A stretch of 64,000 nucleotides of DNA from Coprinus comatus (GCA_034638255.1 JAWPGT010000001.1:2627850-2691849); one strand, 5' to 3'. Positions 46,827 to 58,542 are shown, counted from the stretch's first letter. Numbers and translations are program-made. Notes: generated from the letters alone by a model not told the origin.

Positions 46827-48187
46827 GTGCTCATGCATGATCCGCCGAACATAATCAACGAACAACTCATCAAACGACCCACTTCATCTTCATCTTCATC
46901 TTCATCTAACGAATCCGAATATATCCGATCAGATTTCTGGTTTCACGACGGTAATATTGTTATTATAGCAGGACCAGCCGCATTCAAAGTCCATCGAGGT
47001 CAACTTGAACGTCATTCTGAAGTGTTCTCTGGATTGTTTTCAATACCTCAACCACAGAGTCAGGAACTCATTGATGGTTGTCCTTGTGTTGTATTTCATG
47101 ATTCTCCTTCGGATGTCTTTTATTTCCTCAGTGCTTTATATGATGGTTTGTAAGTTTCTCAATCGCCAATATTTACCCTTTCCAAATCCCCGTTCTGAAC
47201 ATTCGTTTCCGAATTGACCTTCTGAACTAAAATATAGGTATTTCAAATATCCAAGAGCGAATGATTTCCCAGCAATCGCTGCTGTCCTTCGACTATCCAC
47301 CTAAATACATGGTCGAACAACTTCGAATACGATGTTTACACCGACTTCATCTTGATTGGCCACCAACATTACAAGGATGGGATCATCGTGAAGCTTCTGC
47401 AACAGATGAAACTGGTCGATATTTACCTCGCGATACATGTCCTCATCCAATCCTCGTTATCGACTTGGCTCTCGAAATGGGAATTTCTACTATATTACCT
47501 GCTGCGTTATATGATTTATCAAGATATGGTCCAAGTAAAATCTTCGCTGGAGCACAGAAACCAATACTTGCGTATGATGTGATTACTGCTGGTCCGGTTA
47601 ATGATCCGCCTTTATCAGGTCATTTGGCTCATTTTAATGGGAGGATTTCTTCTTCGGAGAATAATTCGGGGTATAGTGGTATTTATGATCATGGAGAAAT
47701 ACTTGGTGGCGGTGGTGCTGGGGCTCAAGAGATAACGGGAGGAACTGGATCTTGTTGTTCTGAAGAAGAAGGGAATAACATTATTCTTACTCGAGAAATG
47801 CTATGCAAAACACTTCGAGGTAGAGAAGCTTCTCAACGATATATCGCAGGTTTCATTGCAAGAGAACTACATAATCGTCAACCATCTGTTGATTGTTTGT
47901 ATAAACACAATCCAATTCAACCAAGTCGGGAATGTTTGGAATCATTTTATTATATTATGTTGAATATATTGAGGTCAGTTGGAGGGATTGCTTGTGGGAG
48001 AGATGCGGATCCGTTGTTTACTTTGGTTCAGGCGACGGAAATGTTATCGAGAACGGATTTTTCAGATGGTCGGAGACAGTGTGGGTTAAGAATGTGTCAA
48101 ACTTGTAAAGTGGATTTTGCGAAAGCGGCGGTGAAAGCTAGGGAGGAGGTTTGGGGAATGTTGCCAACTTGGTTTGATCTCATTTGA
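46827..48187 (+). CDS. BTB/POZ-domain protein, reading frame broken by one base
   Basis: Two exons: 46827-47149 and 47238-48187. The N-terminus is Ser-rich (a run of TCT/TCA codons near 46880-46905). The BTB domain follows: RSDFWFHDGNIVIIAGPAAF, FKVHRGQLERHSEVFSGLF, VFHDSPSDVFYFLSALYDG, YFKYPRANDFPAIAAVLRLS T. The sequence then reads ACC TAA at 47299-47304. The family expects KYMVEQLR next, which is present one base out of register from 47303 on. Removing the single T would join the frames. The rest (RCLHRLHLDWPP, DLALEMGISTILPAALYDLS, CKTLRGREASQRYIAGF) is typical of Agaricomycete BTB proteins and has no further break. Either a recent null allele or a base-calling error. Confidence 0.75.
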
Positions 48188-48647
48188 TGTGGAGGCTAAA
48201 GTTGTCAATAATTTAACATGTTCTGTCGAATTGCTTTGTTGTGAAATTTAAGCTACTACACATTTTATTGTTGTCGCTGCATATGTAAAATAATCCAGGG
48301 TCATAATTATTTCCGTTGGAGAACCTGTTGTTAATGAAATAGGTTATATGATGCTGATGTGCCCTCATGGCTTTCAATCCGAATTCCCATGTGAATTCTT
48401 CTACACAAAGTATTGTAATTGAATATTGACCATTGGTCTAATTGGAGGCTCTTCAAGGGGCTATTTATGTATTCCATCAAATGGTAATTGTATAAAAGGT
48501 GGATGACGAATCGATATTAACCATGATGAGAATTCCAAGTATAAAACGGGTTATCCGCAAGCTAAAGTCTCGCGCCGACTCTTCAGTAACAATCACCACT
48601 CACCACTACTTAAGACACAACGTTGACACACACCGCATAGTATACCA
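48188..48647. promoter_or_regulatory. Upstream region of the dienelactone hydrolase gene
   Basis: A TATAAAAC element at 48540-48547 lies about 100 bp before the ATG. Nothing else is recognised. Confidence 0.4.
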
Positions 48648-49748
48648 ATGTCAGCAGTACTAGCCGGTCCTACAGGTGAATGTTGTTATACAGGATTTAA
48701 ACACTCGGGGACACCAGTTGGGAAAGATGTTACCATTGCTGGAATCTCGACGTACGTTGCAGAACCAAAGGGAGAACCTAAAGGAATCATTCTATTCTTC
48801 CCGGATGTGTTTGGTCCTTTTTATATAAACAATCAATTGTTACAGGATTATTTCGCAGAGAATGGTGAGTACTACTTGCCATATAGATGTTGTGAGCAAA
48901 CTAATACGCTATACCAGGGTTCTTGGTATTGGGGATAGATTATTTCTTCGGTGATGGGATTCACAAGCAGGAAGAGAAACCCGGTTTTGATAAAGCGGCA
49001 TGGATTACGATGACTCGAGCGAAGGCAGCCGAAGTGACCCCTCAATGGATTGAAGCAGTCCGAGAAAAATACGGTTCGTGAGCATCTGGCAACTTCCAAG
49101 CGATAGAGTGCCCGCTGAAGTTTTCGATCTAGGAACGGAAAATAAGTATTTTGCTGTTGGATACTGCTTTGGTGGACCACATACTTTGAATATTGCGGGG
49201 ACTGACAAAGTACTTGCTGGTGCGACTGAGAATCAATTAACCGCGACGATTTGCTGAGATTTAGGGGTTTATTGCTAGCTGCCTTCGCGCATCCTGCATT
49301 CTTGACAGAGGACCAATTCCAACGGTTAAAGCGTGGGTTCTTACAGTAGAGCTAGATGATAGTCGGAGACTAATCTGTTGCGTGCATAAATTAGGACCGT
49401 TCCTGATCCTGGCTGCTGGTAAGCAGGCTTTATATCAACATGTTACTTGAAAAGTCCTCAGACCATATCAATAATGATCTGGATTAGAAACCGACCACAC
49501 CTTCCCTCCGGAGTCTAGACGCCATGCTATTGACATTCTGTCGGAGATCAAGGCAACGTACCACCTCCGTCTCTTCTCTGGCGTCTCTCATGGATTCGCA
49601 AGTCGCGGTGATCTCGAGGATGAGAATGGCAGTAGGTTAACTTCCTTTCAGTGGTTACCATAACACTTTTAATATATGTTTAGGGTGGGCCAAGGAAGAA
49701 GCTGCAGCTAGTGTTGTCACCTTCTTTTCTCGATTCTTGAAGGCATAG
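48648..49748 (+). CDS. Dienelactone hydrolase family protein
   Basis: About six short exons: 48648-~48864, ~48918-~49078, ~49120-~49220, ~49277-~49341, ~49401-~49420, then ~49489-~49628 and ~49684-49748; small boundaries are approximate. The alpha/beta-hydrolase core shows KGIILFFPDVFG, GFLVLGIDYFFGDGI, the nucleophile elbow VGYCFGG with the Cys typical of dienelactone hydrolases, the acid residue in ILAAETDHTFPPE and the catalytic His in LFSGVSHGFASRGD. The family hydrolyses dienelactones and related esters. In fungi many members have unknown substrates. The catalytic triad is complete, so it is probably active. It starts MSAVLAGPTGECC. Confidence 0.85.
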
Positions 49749-49903
49749 TTAAAGATCTGAGGACTTTAGTTTCTTACTGTATTACAAAACAAGTAGCCCC
49801 TGAACGTACCCCTATGACGCAAAAGCACGTGACACAACAGTTCTGTTGCCTCAGAAGCGTTTAGCCCAGCGTTGAAGCCGATATTCTTTCCTTCATTACC
49901 ACC

Positions 49904-52116
49904 ATGAGACTCAGGTCACCTACACTCATGTATCTGATACGGACTGCGCTAGCTTCACCATTTGTCTTTAAATCTGTTCCTGGCGGGGAAGTACCAGAAG
50001 CACCAAGAGGATCCCCAGAGTTCTGGTACAAGGTTGCCATCAGTATCGGCCTTGTGCTTGCTGGTGGTGTATTTGCAGGGTGTGTTTATCAGAAAGTTCA
50101 AGAAACTAAGATTAGGAACTAAAAGAGAAGATAATATAAATCCAGATTGACCCTCGGTTTGATGGGTCTTGACGAATTACATTTGCGCGTTTTGGCCGCT
50201 TCTTCAGACGACCCTAAGGAAAAGAATAACGCGAAGAAAGGTATCTTTTTGTCTATAGGTTTTTTTGTAATTGCTATGCTTACTTGTGACGATAGTCTTG
50301 AAAATGATGCAGAAGGGTCGTCATTGGATTCTCGTCGTATGTTACTTAGCTGTAAGCCAGTGTTTCAACTGAGTCTGACGAGTTTTGCACAGGTACTTCT
50401 GCTTGGAAATGTCGTGGGTATCGGAAAGATGAAGGTATAAAAACTCCCTCATGACGTGATTTAGATTGTAAACGAAAGTTTGCCCATCTTCCTTGACAGT
50501 GCGGTATGGATCTTTCTATCATTGGTTGATGTTATCTGAGGTGGTTTTATTAGCTTGGCGGGGGTGTCGCTGCTATTGTGATATCCACAGCTGCAATTGG
50601 TATGCCATGAATTTATTTTCTGAAGTTCTTGAATACTGACTGGTCTCCTAACGATAGTCATTTTCGGGTTCGTACTCAACCTATTCTATAGGGTTTGTTT
50701 TCGGCTTTCCTAACATCTCTTATCAATATTTTCTAGAGAGTACGTGTTTATCCCGTCTTCCTATCACTTCACATTGATGGTCTGTTCAGGGTGATTCCTC
50801 AAGCTGTCAGTGTTCGGTATGGTCTAGCGATCGGAGCTACATGTGCTCCTCTAGTATTGGCAATGATGTACATTTTTGGTGCGTGTTTTCTCGGAATGTG
50901 TGTTCTTCATATTTCTGATACATATCTCAGCTCCAGTTGCATGGCCGATTGCGAAATTACTGGACTGGATTCTTGGGGCAAACGAACAAAACACCTACAA
51001 GAAAGCTGAGCTCAAGTCTTTCCTTCAGTTCCATAGGACAGGAGAGGAACCTCTGCGTGATGACGAAATTAACATCCTAAATGGTGTCTTGGAGTTGAAT
51101 ACCAAGAACGTGGAGACCATTATGACGCCTCTGAAAGTTCGTTTAACCTTTTTGTGCTCCAGAATTTATTACATTGACCACTTGATGCAGGATACTGTTG
51201 TTCTTAGCGCCGACGCAATTCTAGACCACCACGCAGTCGATGCCATGTATGTCTTCTATTTGTATGCTGTGAATTGTACTTGACCCATTCCCAGCCTGTT
51301 GAGTGGATATTCGCGATTCCCAGTTCACGAACCAGGAAATCCGATGGCTTTCATTGGATTATTACTTGTCAAAAAGGTTAGCTGTTCCAATTAACCCCGT
51401 TACAGGACCAGCGCTAACATTATACTAGCTTCTCACATATGATCCTAGCAAAGCTCTTCCTGTTTCGGCATTCGCTCTTTCTATTCTCCCCGAAGCCCAC
51501 CCTTCTATCAATTGCTTCCAAGCCCTTGACTACTTGTGAGCGTTGTCCTTCGAAAAAACAAGTCGTGTAACATTAACCGCTTGGGTCAGCCAAACAGGAC
51601 GTGCACATCTTCTTCTAATCAGTCGTACTCCTGGAAAATCCGGCGGTGCGATTGGAGTGATTACCCTAGAAGGTATGCCGGTGCTCCATCATTCATTGGC
51701 ACATAAATCCATTTTTAATATTTGATTCAACTTTGTAATTTTGGAATTTAGATATTATCGAAGTGAGTACCATTCAACGAATTTCGAATGCGATAATAGA
51801 TGCTGATATATTCTCATAGGAAATCCTTTCTGAAGAAATTGTTGATGAGACAGATCGATATGAAGATAATCAACATAAAAAACGCGCAAAGCGTTTAACT
51901 ACTTCGGCTGTTATGAGAGGGTAAGTACTTTTGATTTTTCGATTTCAATAGCTGATAATTATTATTATCTATAGAATTGTCGAACGCCGCATCAGAGGTG
52001 CATCTTTAGAAGGTGAAAATTCACCACTGCTTGGTGGTCCAAATGAACGTTCTGCAAGCACTAGCTTTGGGTATGGAACTAATGGGGTGATCAGCGAGTC
52101 CCCGAGAGAGACGTAA
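49904..52116 (+). CDS. MAM3: CNNM/Mam3-type metal transporter (DUF21 plus CBS pair)
   Basis: More than ten exons from MRLRSPTLMYLIRTALA (signal-like) to the TAA at 52114-52116. The DUF21 membrane domain is spread over small exons: KVAISIGLVLAGGVFAG, TLGLMGLDELHLRVLAASSD, MMQKGRHWILVVLLLGNV, NESLPIFLDSA, GGGVAAIVISTAAI and VIPQAVSVRYGLAIGATCAP. The CBS/Bateman region follows: LNGVLELNTKNVETIMTPL, DAILLSGYSRFPVHEPGNP, FIGLLLVKKLLTYDP, then GVITLEDIIEEILSEEIVDETD. The cytosolic tail ends SESPRET. Yeast Mam3 sits in the vacuolar membrane and influences metal and magnesium handling; human CNNMs are relatives. The conserved family blocks all appear and I see no break. Confidence 0.85.
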
Positions 52117-53291
52117 AAGAAATTATTATAGAACATGCATAACCCTGTAACCTTGAAATCATTGTGGAGACTCCTATACTTTTATCATATTAGATATTGG
52201 GTATATATACATACGTAGTTCTTTTCTTGGAATTTGTCACTTTGCGGGTGCTTGATGAAGAATGAGAGTGTATGGGCGGGACTCTATGCTATTGTGCGCA
52301 CTTCTTTAAACTTATCTACTTTATTTTTCTCCTACTCCTGCTGTCTTTAGGCCAACTCAGATTACCGACCAGATGCTCTGTTTCTGTTCTCTTCTGGTAT
52401 CCGAAATTATACAGTAATCTTTAAAATATGATCATTTCTTGGGTTGGGATAGAATGAACAAGGAGACTCGTACCTTGGGCAAGGAGAGATAATGACAAAA
52501 ATAGATATTACACATGGGAGATCCTTGTTGCATTCTCATTGATATTGATTGGTACTTAGTCCTGAGTAGTGTAACTTACTTTCTAGCGATCATACTACTA
52601 TCATTCAATATATCCAGCTTGGCATCATCCATCATACACAGAACTTGGTACACTTCATTAGCAAACTAGCAACGTGTTGGGATATCATGATAGAAATGTG
52701 GAATAATTGAGGCAGGCTAACAGCAGCAGCCAGAAGGTGACCTAGCTTTGCGATGAGATCATGTCATATTGACCGTAGTCAGTGTAATCAGATTAGTCGC
52801 ATCGATATCGCACGACAGCTATCAGATATACGTCTCTTGCCAAATATCACTTCACTCCTATTGTGTCTTCCTGCCGGGGGACCTCCTAGACCCTCAACTT
52901 GGATCAATTGATATAATTGTCATATTATTCAACATACGGACGTACATCTAGTGCCCATGCCCTCAAGCCTGAATAATACTTGAAGTGCTGGATAGTGACC
53001 TGGAGATCAATTGTGGATGCCGTACCTGTGCTCGAAAGGCAATAAATATATCATATTCTCATCTCGAGACAAGTGGTGAACAAGAACATGTCGTTTGTCT
53101 GATCTAAATATCAGAAGACTGAAATAGGTTTTTTGATATAGTTACCACTATGTTTGGTGATCATTGGCAAAGTTCGAATCAGCAATTTCTTCAAATAACA
53201 GTTCTAATAAATAGTAAGTTGCTTCCGACCTCAATATTACATTCCCGATTCCAACTTCTGACTCACAACAGTGCAGTGGTAAAACAAAAGA
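52117..53291. other. Intergenic region
   Basis: About 1.2 kb, no supportable gene or repeat. Confidence 0.4.
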
Positions 53292-54960
53292 ATGTCCTCA
53301 ATGGAGCAACTTCTTGTGGCTGGTATCGAGACGTACAGGCAGGTTAATGTATGTGACCCCAAACCCCAACCTCATCTACTACGAATTATCATGAGACGGA
53401 TACTGATTCCACTCATGTTTTACTTCAGTATTGCAATGGTATGCCTCTATTTGCAATATATATAACACAGGGTTGAAGCTGAACCCACTGTGAAGTTGCA
53501 GGGGTGACTGTAATGGTGAGTTTCAATGACAGAGTCGTTAATCACAAACATATTCATACTTGAAGGGGGTTAGGTCCTTGACTGGCTTCTAACATTTGAG
53601 ATGGAAGTTTCGCTAGTTTGGGAATCGAGGTGGTGTTTTATGAAGGTGATGTACCTTATGACACGTTACCTGACATTTATTGATACATCCATGGTATTGT
53701 ATCGTAAGTTTCTCTATAAATCTCGCCGAAACTATCCTTAATCTTTTACAATGTCTGATGATTGTTTTTTCTTTTTTCGAAATTTAGACCAATTTGGATT
53801 CTCACTTCCTTATTCAATGTGTAAATACCTATACGAGATAGCTGCTTGTGAGTCTTCAACTTGCTGCCAGACTTTCTCAGTCCACTAATGATTCTTAATT
53901 GATTAACACTAATTGTTCATAGTTATGTTTATCAGCGGAACGGCATTCACAGACAGTTGGTGGCAATGCATTTTATTGCATACTAAACACGACTGAGTGT
54001 TTCAATCCCAGCGGTTCTCATTCTCAGGACTTGGGCAGCTTGGGGAGGTGGTCGCAAGCTAGGGTATTATCTGCTCGTTGCATTCTCCTCAACTGTTATA
54101 GCGGCATTCGTAGCTGTGGGTTTTTATCTGCGTATTGCAGAACGTACGTATAAGTCACAATCATTCTGATTTGGTTTGTTCATCCTCTAATGATATCATT
54201 ATACTGTAGACCGCGCTTCACCAACCCCTAATTTCTTGGGGTGCATTGTGATTGGAAACAAGGAAATACTCTCAGTAGCCTACATTGTTACTATGGTATA
54301 TCAGTTGGGTATGTTCAACGCTCTCTCTATAATTTATCAAGGATCTTCCTCTAAAAATATCTAGGTCTTCTGATAATGATGATTATACAGAAAAGAGTCC
54401 AAGCCAGTGAGTAAATTATCACAGCCCTAACGTATTTAATAATGGCAGGATCTCCTATGGTAGGCTGGCAAACCCGAAGGTCTCCACTTATGACAATTGT
54501 ATATCGGGATGGTAAGTATGCTATGGATTTCTGAACTTCAATGATAGGTTGAAATTTCCACATCTTAGGTGTGATTTACTATATATACCTCTTTGGTGAG
54601 TACCTGTATAGAATGATTGGGAACTTGGCAATTAATCAGTCTTGATTCTCTACTAGGCCTTCATCTCCTTGGTGTTACTATCATGCTAAAATTACCAGTA
54701 AGCTCTATATGATTATGTTTTCTCTAAATGATAATAGACAATAACTCCTTTCTACACCACTTTATCTAATTTAAATGCAATATAGCGAGACTACATCAAT
54801 CTTCTGCTCCTGTACGTGTCATTACATCACCTCTTGTTGTTAACTAAGCTATGATAATTTTCTCAACAGTGTTGTACGTGTGATGTATTCTGTGCTAGCG
54901 TGTAGGGTAGTGCTACACATCAGAGCACAAGCGAGTAGTAAGTCCCCAAGAGAGACATAA
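53292..54960 (+). CDS. DUF6533-domain 7TM protein, copy 2
   Basis: Same exon plan as the gene at 37713-39426, including the 10-nt exon (53429-53438) and the 20-nt exon (53496-53515). It starts MSSMEQLLVAGIETYRQ. Blocks: LDWLLTFEMEVSLVWESRW, FMKVMYLMTRYLTFIDTSM, VLILRTWAAWGGGRKLGYYL, VYQLGLLIMMIIQKRVQA and LHLLGVTIMLKLPRDYINLLL. Near 53960 the splice donor conserved in copy 1 is changed; a downstream GTTGGT keeps the frame if used. The last exon runs on to SPRET and TAA, an ending that matches the tail of the MAM3-like gene and not copy 1. The function of the family is unknown. Confidence 0.75.
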
Positions 54961-55048
54961 AAGAAATATTGTAGGATATATTATACACACTGTGCATCCA
55001 CTTGTAATTATTATTATGCTGTCTTCATGCTGAGCCCTCGAGGGACAC

Positions 55049-55234
55049 TGAAAAGCAAGTTGCTCGCTAGGGGTGCGAGGACCCAGTGTTGTCACAACCC
55101 CAAGAGTACACCATTCATGAAGAATGGCAGAGCTTTACCAGTGAACATGGTGGGATAAAACTAAGGAGAAAATTTACACTGGTCTTGTATTAAATACTAT
55201 CCATTTCCCACACAGCCATGAGGCTGGCTCCACA
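55049..55234 (+). mobile_element. Short TG...CA repeat, copy 2
   Basis: 186 bp, TGAAAAG...CTCCACA, about 90% identical to the element at 21852-22040 by eye. Flanked by ACAC at 55045-55048 and 55235-55238, a 4-bp duplication different from that of copy 1. The hairpin CCATTC/GAATGG and the terminal CAGCC/GGCTG are preserved. Confidence 0.8.
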
Positions 55235-55598
55235 ACACCTTGCTCGTACAGCCTGTTAGGTAAAGGGCATTGGAGAATGGACATAAAAGAACAATTGTCA
55301 GGCTCTTACTTGTCCCTGCTATGCGTATGTGTATTCAGTAAGGTCGGCTGAGTTATAAGATGGTCTGACATCTTATATATATTTCTGGAATTCGTACGAC
55401 ACTGGGAATGTCACTACAATACTCACTGGTAATGGGTTCCTTCGTCACAATTAGAGGATAGAATAATAAGTAAGACCACTACCAAATAAAAGATTTACTC
55501 TACTATCACATAACGGAAACTTTCTTGGGCTGTATTGAATATTTTCATTCAGCCATTGGCAAACTGGAAACAGTCGGCAGAGAATGACCACCCTATTA
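55235..55598. other. Intergenic interval between the short repeat and a DUF6533 remnant
   Basis: No gene recognised in this 360-bp stretch. Confidence 0.4.
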
Positions 55599-55725
55599 CT
55601 AAGTCACAATGAATTCCTTACTCTTCCTGACTTGCTCACGCACATCTCTCGCTTGTGCTCTGATGTGTAGCACAACTCTACATGCTAGTACAGAATATAC
55701 CACACGAACAACTCTGATGATGTAA
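55599..55725 (-). pseudogene. Last exon of a third DUF6533 gene, separated from its body by the Gypsy element
   Basis: On the minus strand, a CAG acceptor near 55726 is followed by VVRVVYSVLACRVVLHIRAQ, the same exon as in copies 1 and 2, then ARDVREQVRKSKEFIVT and a stop at 55601-55599. The exon itself is intact. Its upstream introns and exons should lie at higher coordinates, but the Gypsy LTR begins 19 bp away, inside the last intron. The body of the gene may lie beyond the window. Confidence 0.7.
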
Positions 55726-55744
55726 ATCAGTCAGCTAATAATGC

Positions 55745-56381
55745 TGTTACGAGTCCACCCAAACCACCGGCCCGTACCACCACCACCGAGGAAGACTTGT
55801 TCGCCATCTTCCCCGAACTCATTCCCAATGACGACACCATGGACGACTCCGCTTGACATACCATTCCCCGGTGACATCACGGTGACATCACTATGACATC
55901 GCTATGACCTAACGTCGAACTAAGTATGAGACTCCACTTATGCTTAGAAGTCTGCATTTCCCCAGCTCCAGTATTAGTTATGTGTTTCGTCATTTTACTC
56001 CTGTTGACTAATCTTTCATTGTATATGGAGTAAATAGTCCCCGACCCCGATGTCTCACCTACTCCTGTTGACAGTTCTAGCATTGTGTATGGAGTAGATT
56101 ATAAAGCGATGACGAGTATTTGGGATATACGTAGTTAGTAGCTATTAATAGGTACATTCCTAGAATAGTATAAATACTCGCTGTATTAGACGATTAAAGC
56201 CTTAAGCTTTAATCTCTTCTGTTGTAGCCCTTATACATCTCTGTCTCCATACCTCTCGGTCACTAGGTTGAAAGGCCTTGAGATTGCAGCAGAGTGTTTA
56301 TTGATCGCACGTTTCCTACACGACTGCACTCTAGCGTTTAAGTTCCAGGAGTGTTCAGCTTAACGGTTCGTGGTCATAACA
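55745..56381 (+). repeat. Gypsy 5' LTR
   Basis: About 637 bp, beginning TGTTACG and ending CATAACA (TGTTA/TAACA ends). TATAAATA at 56169-56176 is the probable promoter. A palindrome GATTAAAGC...GCTTTAATC at 56192-56214 lies about 25-35 bp after it. The first 112 bp encode, in one frame, the C-terminus that ORF3 has in the right LTR. I count roughly seven differences from the visible part of the right LTR, including two homopolymer indels. Confidence 0.9.
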
Positions 56382-56384
56382 TTA

Positions 56385-56395
56385 GATTAAAGCTT
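56385..56395 (+). promoter_or_regulatory. Gypsy primer-binding site, self-priming type
   Basis: GATTAAAGCTT, four bases after the LTR end, is the exact reverse complement of AAGCTTTAATC at 56204-56214, which lies where transcription should start after the TATA box. Tf1-type elements prime reverse transcription by annealing the first 11 nt of their own RNA to an 11-nt site next to the LTR. I see no match to a tRNA 3' end. Confidence 0.65.
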
Positions 56396-56744
56396 CCCTT
56401 TCACTGGACCGGTAGGGTTATCCGGTCTCTCCCCCTTGGAACCGAACGGAGGATTGTCGAAACCCGGCAGTCAATCGATTCCCGTCATCTTGGAACTTGA
56501 AACGGCGTTACTTGTTCTGGTCTAACCGGTACCTCTTAGTGGTATACTGGTAGTCGTTATACCCGCTAATCCCTGGTATAACGCGTCGCAGCTCACAAAG
56601 TGATACTCCTTCGCCGGAGCAAAGTGGGAAGTCTAGGTGTTTGAAATCCTAGCCAACCGGACCGCGGTGGGTTTGTACATCGCTGAAATCTACGCATTTA
56701 GTAAGTCGTAGTCAGGCCCCTTTAATTAGGACCCCCTGGCCGTC

Positions 56745-56853
56745 AAGCTCTAAGCGAGCGCAAGCTGTTAAGTCAGTAAAAGCTCTAAGCGAGCACTCAA
56801 GCTGTTAGTCAGTAAAAGCTCTAAGCGAGCATTATCAAGCTGTTAGGCAGCAG
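56745..56853 (+). repeat. Three imperfect tandem repeats in the Gypsy leader
   Basis: A 35-38 nt unit beginning AAGCTCTAAGCGAGC and containing CAAGCTGTTA is repeated three times between the primer site and gag. It lies in untranslated leader. Confidence 0.75.
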
Positions 56854-57299
56854 TTCTCCCTTTTCCATTCCCAATCCATTCCTTACACCCCCACACTCCT
56901 TTATAAAAACCTCTACAAATTCTTGGGCAACCACCAACTCTGAATCATCATTTCACGACAACGAAGAACCAGCCAAACATCAGTTCCTAAACCGGAATTT
57001 GATAGGTCACAACTTCAACGAAGCAGATCTCGTTACCGAGAAACCCCTTCCACCGAACCCTTCCCAGTTCACATCCCCGGACCGATCCAAGCCTCTACCT
57101 CACAAGACTCTGGACGCTCCACCTCGTCATTTTATACACAACCACCAGTACCTCCCCAATCTCAGCTTTTCGGAGAACCTAGTCCTATACAACGACAAGG
57201 TTCGCAATCTAGCGAAACTTCAAAACAGCAATACAGAGAGAAACAACAACAATCTTCATCCGAAGAAGACGACTCAGACGACGACGACCCCCCGCCAAT

Positions 57300-58542
57300 C
57301 CCTCCTCGAAGACCTAGAGTTACTATCCCGTCTCGAGTCCATACACCAATCACAACTCCCGCCAACCCAACAACTCCACACACTCCGTCATTACCCCCGG
57401 CTCCACCAAATCCCTCCACACCTACTACAAACAGCTCGTCAAGCTCAAATCCAACGATGCCCTCCACAACTACAGTCCCAGCACTCAAACTCCAGTTCCC
57501 CCACCATTCGCTGGAGACACAGCATCCTACGGTCATTGGAAACAACGACTTGGAATCTACTATGCAGCAGATCAAGCCCGATTCCATGACAGCGAAACAA
57601 AGATCCTATACACTCTTTCCCTTATGGTTGGACCGGCAGCCACATGGGCACATGCCTTCACAGAAAGCGCATACGACGACAAGAACTTCAACCTACAATT
57701 TGGGAACCTTCACAGCATTCAACAAAGCCTTGGACACAAGCTTCCGCTCATCCACCCATGTCTCAGATGCCATGGCCCGGATTACCAAGTTTAAACAAGG
57801 AATGCGCAACGTACACGAGTACATCGCAGAATTCGAATCCCTCGCACTTGAAGCACAAATCACACAAGACACACTCAAAATCCATCTCTTCAAAATGGGT
57901 CTTGAACCCACAATTGGAATGTATGCCATCAGAGCCATGCCAGCCGATACCTATGAAGCATGGAAAGGCGCTGCCCGCGCAGCCAGCCACATACTTCAGT
58001 CTGAACGAGACTATCGTCAGACACACTATCCCCAAAGGAACCCTCAAATACGTCAAAACCCTCGCTATCGCCAGGCTCAAAACTTTCGTCAACCGCAGTC
58101 TATCCCGCGTTACGTTCAACCACCCGTGGTCGCAAAAGACCCGTACGCCATGGATGTCGACTACATCGAAGAGGCAATCAATAACCTTCGCCTCAACGGT
58201 GAAGAGGAACTCTGTAACATACACGATGAACAGGAGGACTTTGAAGAAGAAACCCCTCAGCCATCTCAAATTGATCCCGGAGAAATCCTTAATCAATTCA
58301 TCGACAGAGTCTTCACAAGCGAACAAAAGGAATTATTCAGAGATCGACTCTGTTTCCTCTGCAAGAAACCAGGCCATTTCGCCAACCGATGCCCAGCTCG
58401 ACGAACTGGCCCATCACCTAATCGCCCGAGGTCAATCCCTCGCCAGGCGTACAACCAGAGGAAGGCCCCGACCAAAAATCGAAACCCCCATCTACGACGC
58501 CAGATCAACAACCTCATTGAACCGCCCCTGAAGAAGAAGTAG
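57300..58542 (+). pseudogene. Gypsy gag, frameshifted
   Basis: Two frames are needed. One (through ~57380-57705) has YYKQLVKLKSNDALHNY, PPPFAGDTASYGHW and MVGPAATWAHAFTESAY. The other, from ~57705 to the stop at 58542, has FNKALDTSFRSS, ARITKFKQGMRNVHEYIAEF and a CCHC zinc knuckle CFLCKKPGHFANRC at ~58350-58391. An extra A in TTTGGGAACC near 57701-57706 explains the shift. The N-terminal start could not be fixed because the proline-rich upstream part is open in more than one frame. Gag forms the particle and the knuckle binds the element RNA. Confidence 0.8.

Noticed and set aside
56740..56853. CRISPR-like reading of the three leader repeats
   Set aside because: Units are directly adjacent and imperfect with no unique spacers, and the host is a eukaryote.
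57644..58531. 295-codon frame overlapping gag
   Set aside because: It is an out-of-frame reading of gag: the matrix region and zinc knuckle are in the other frame.
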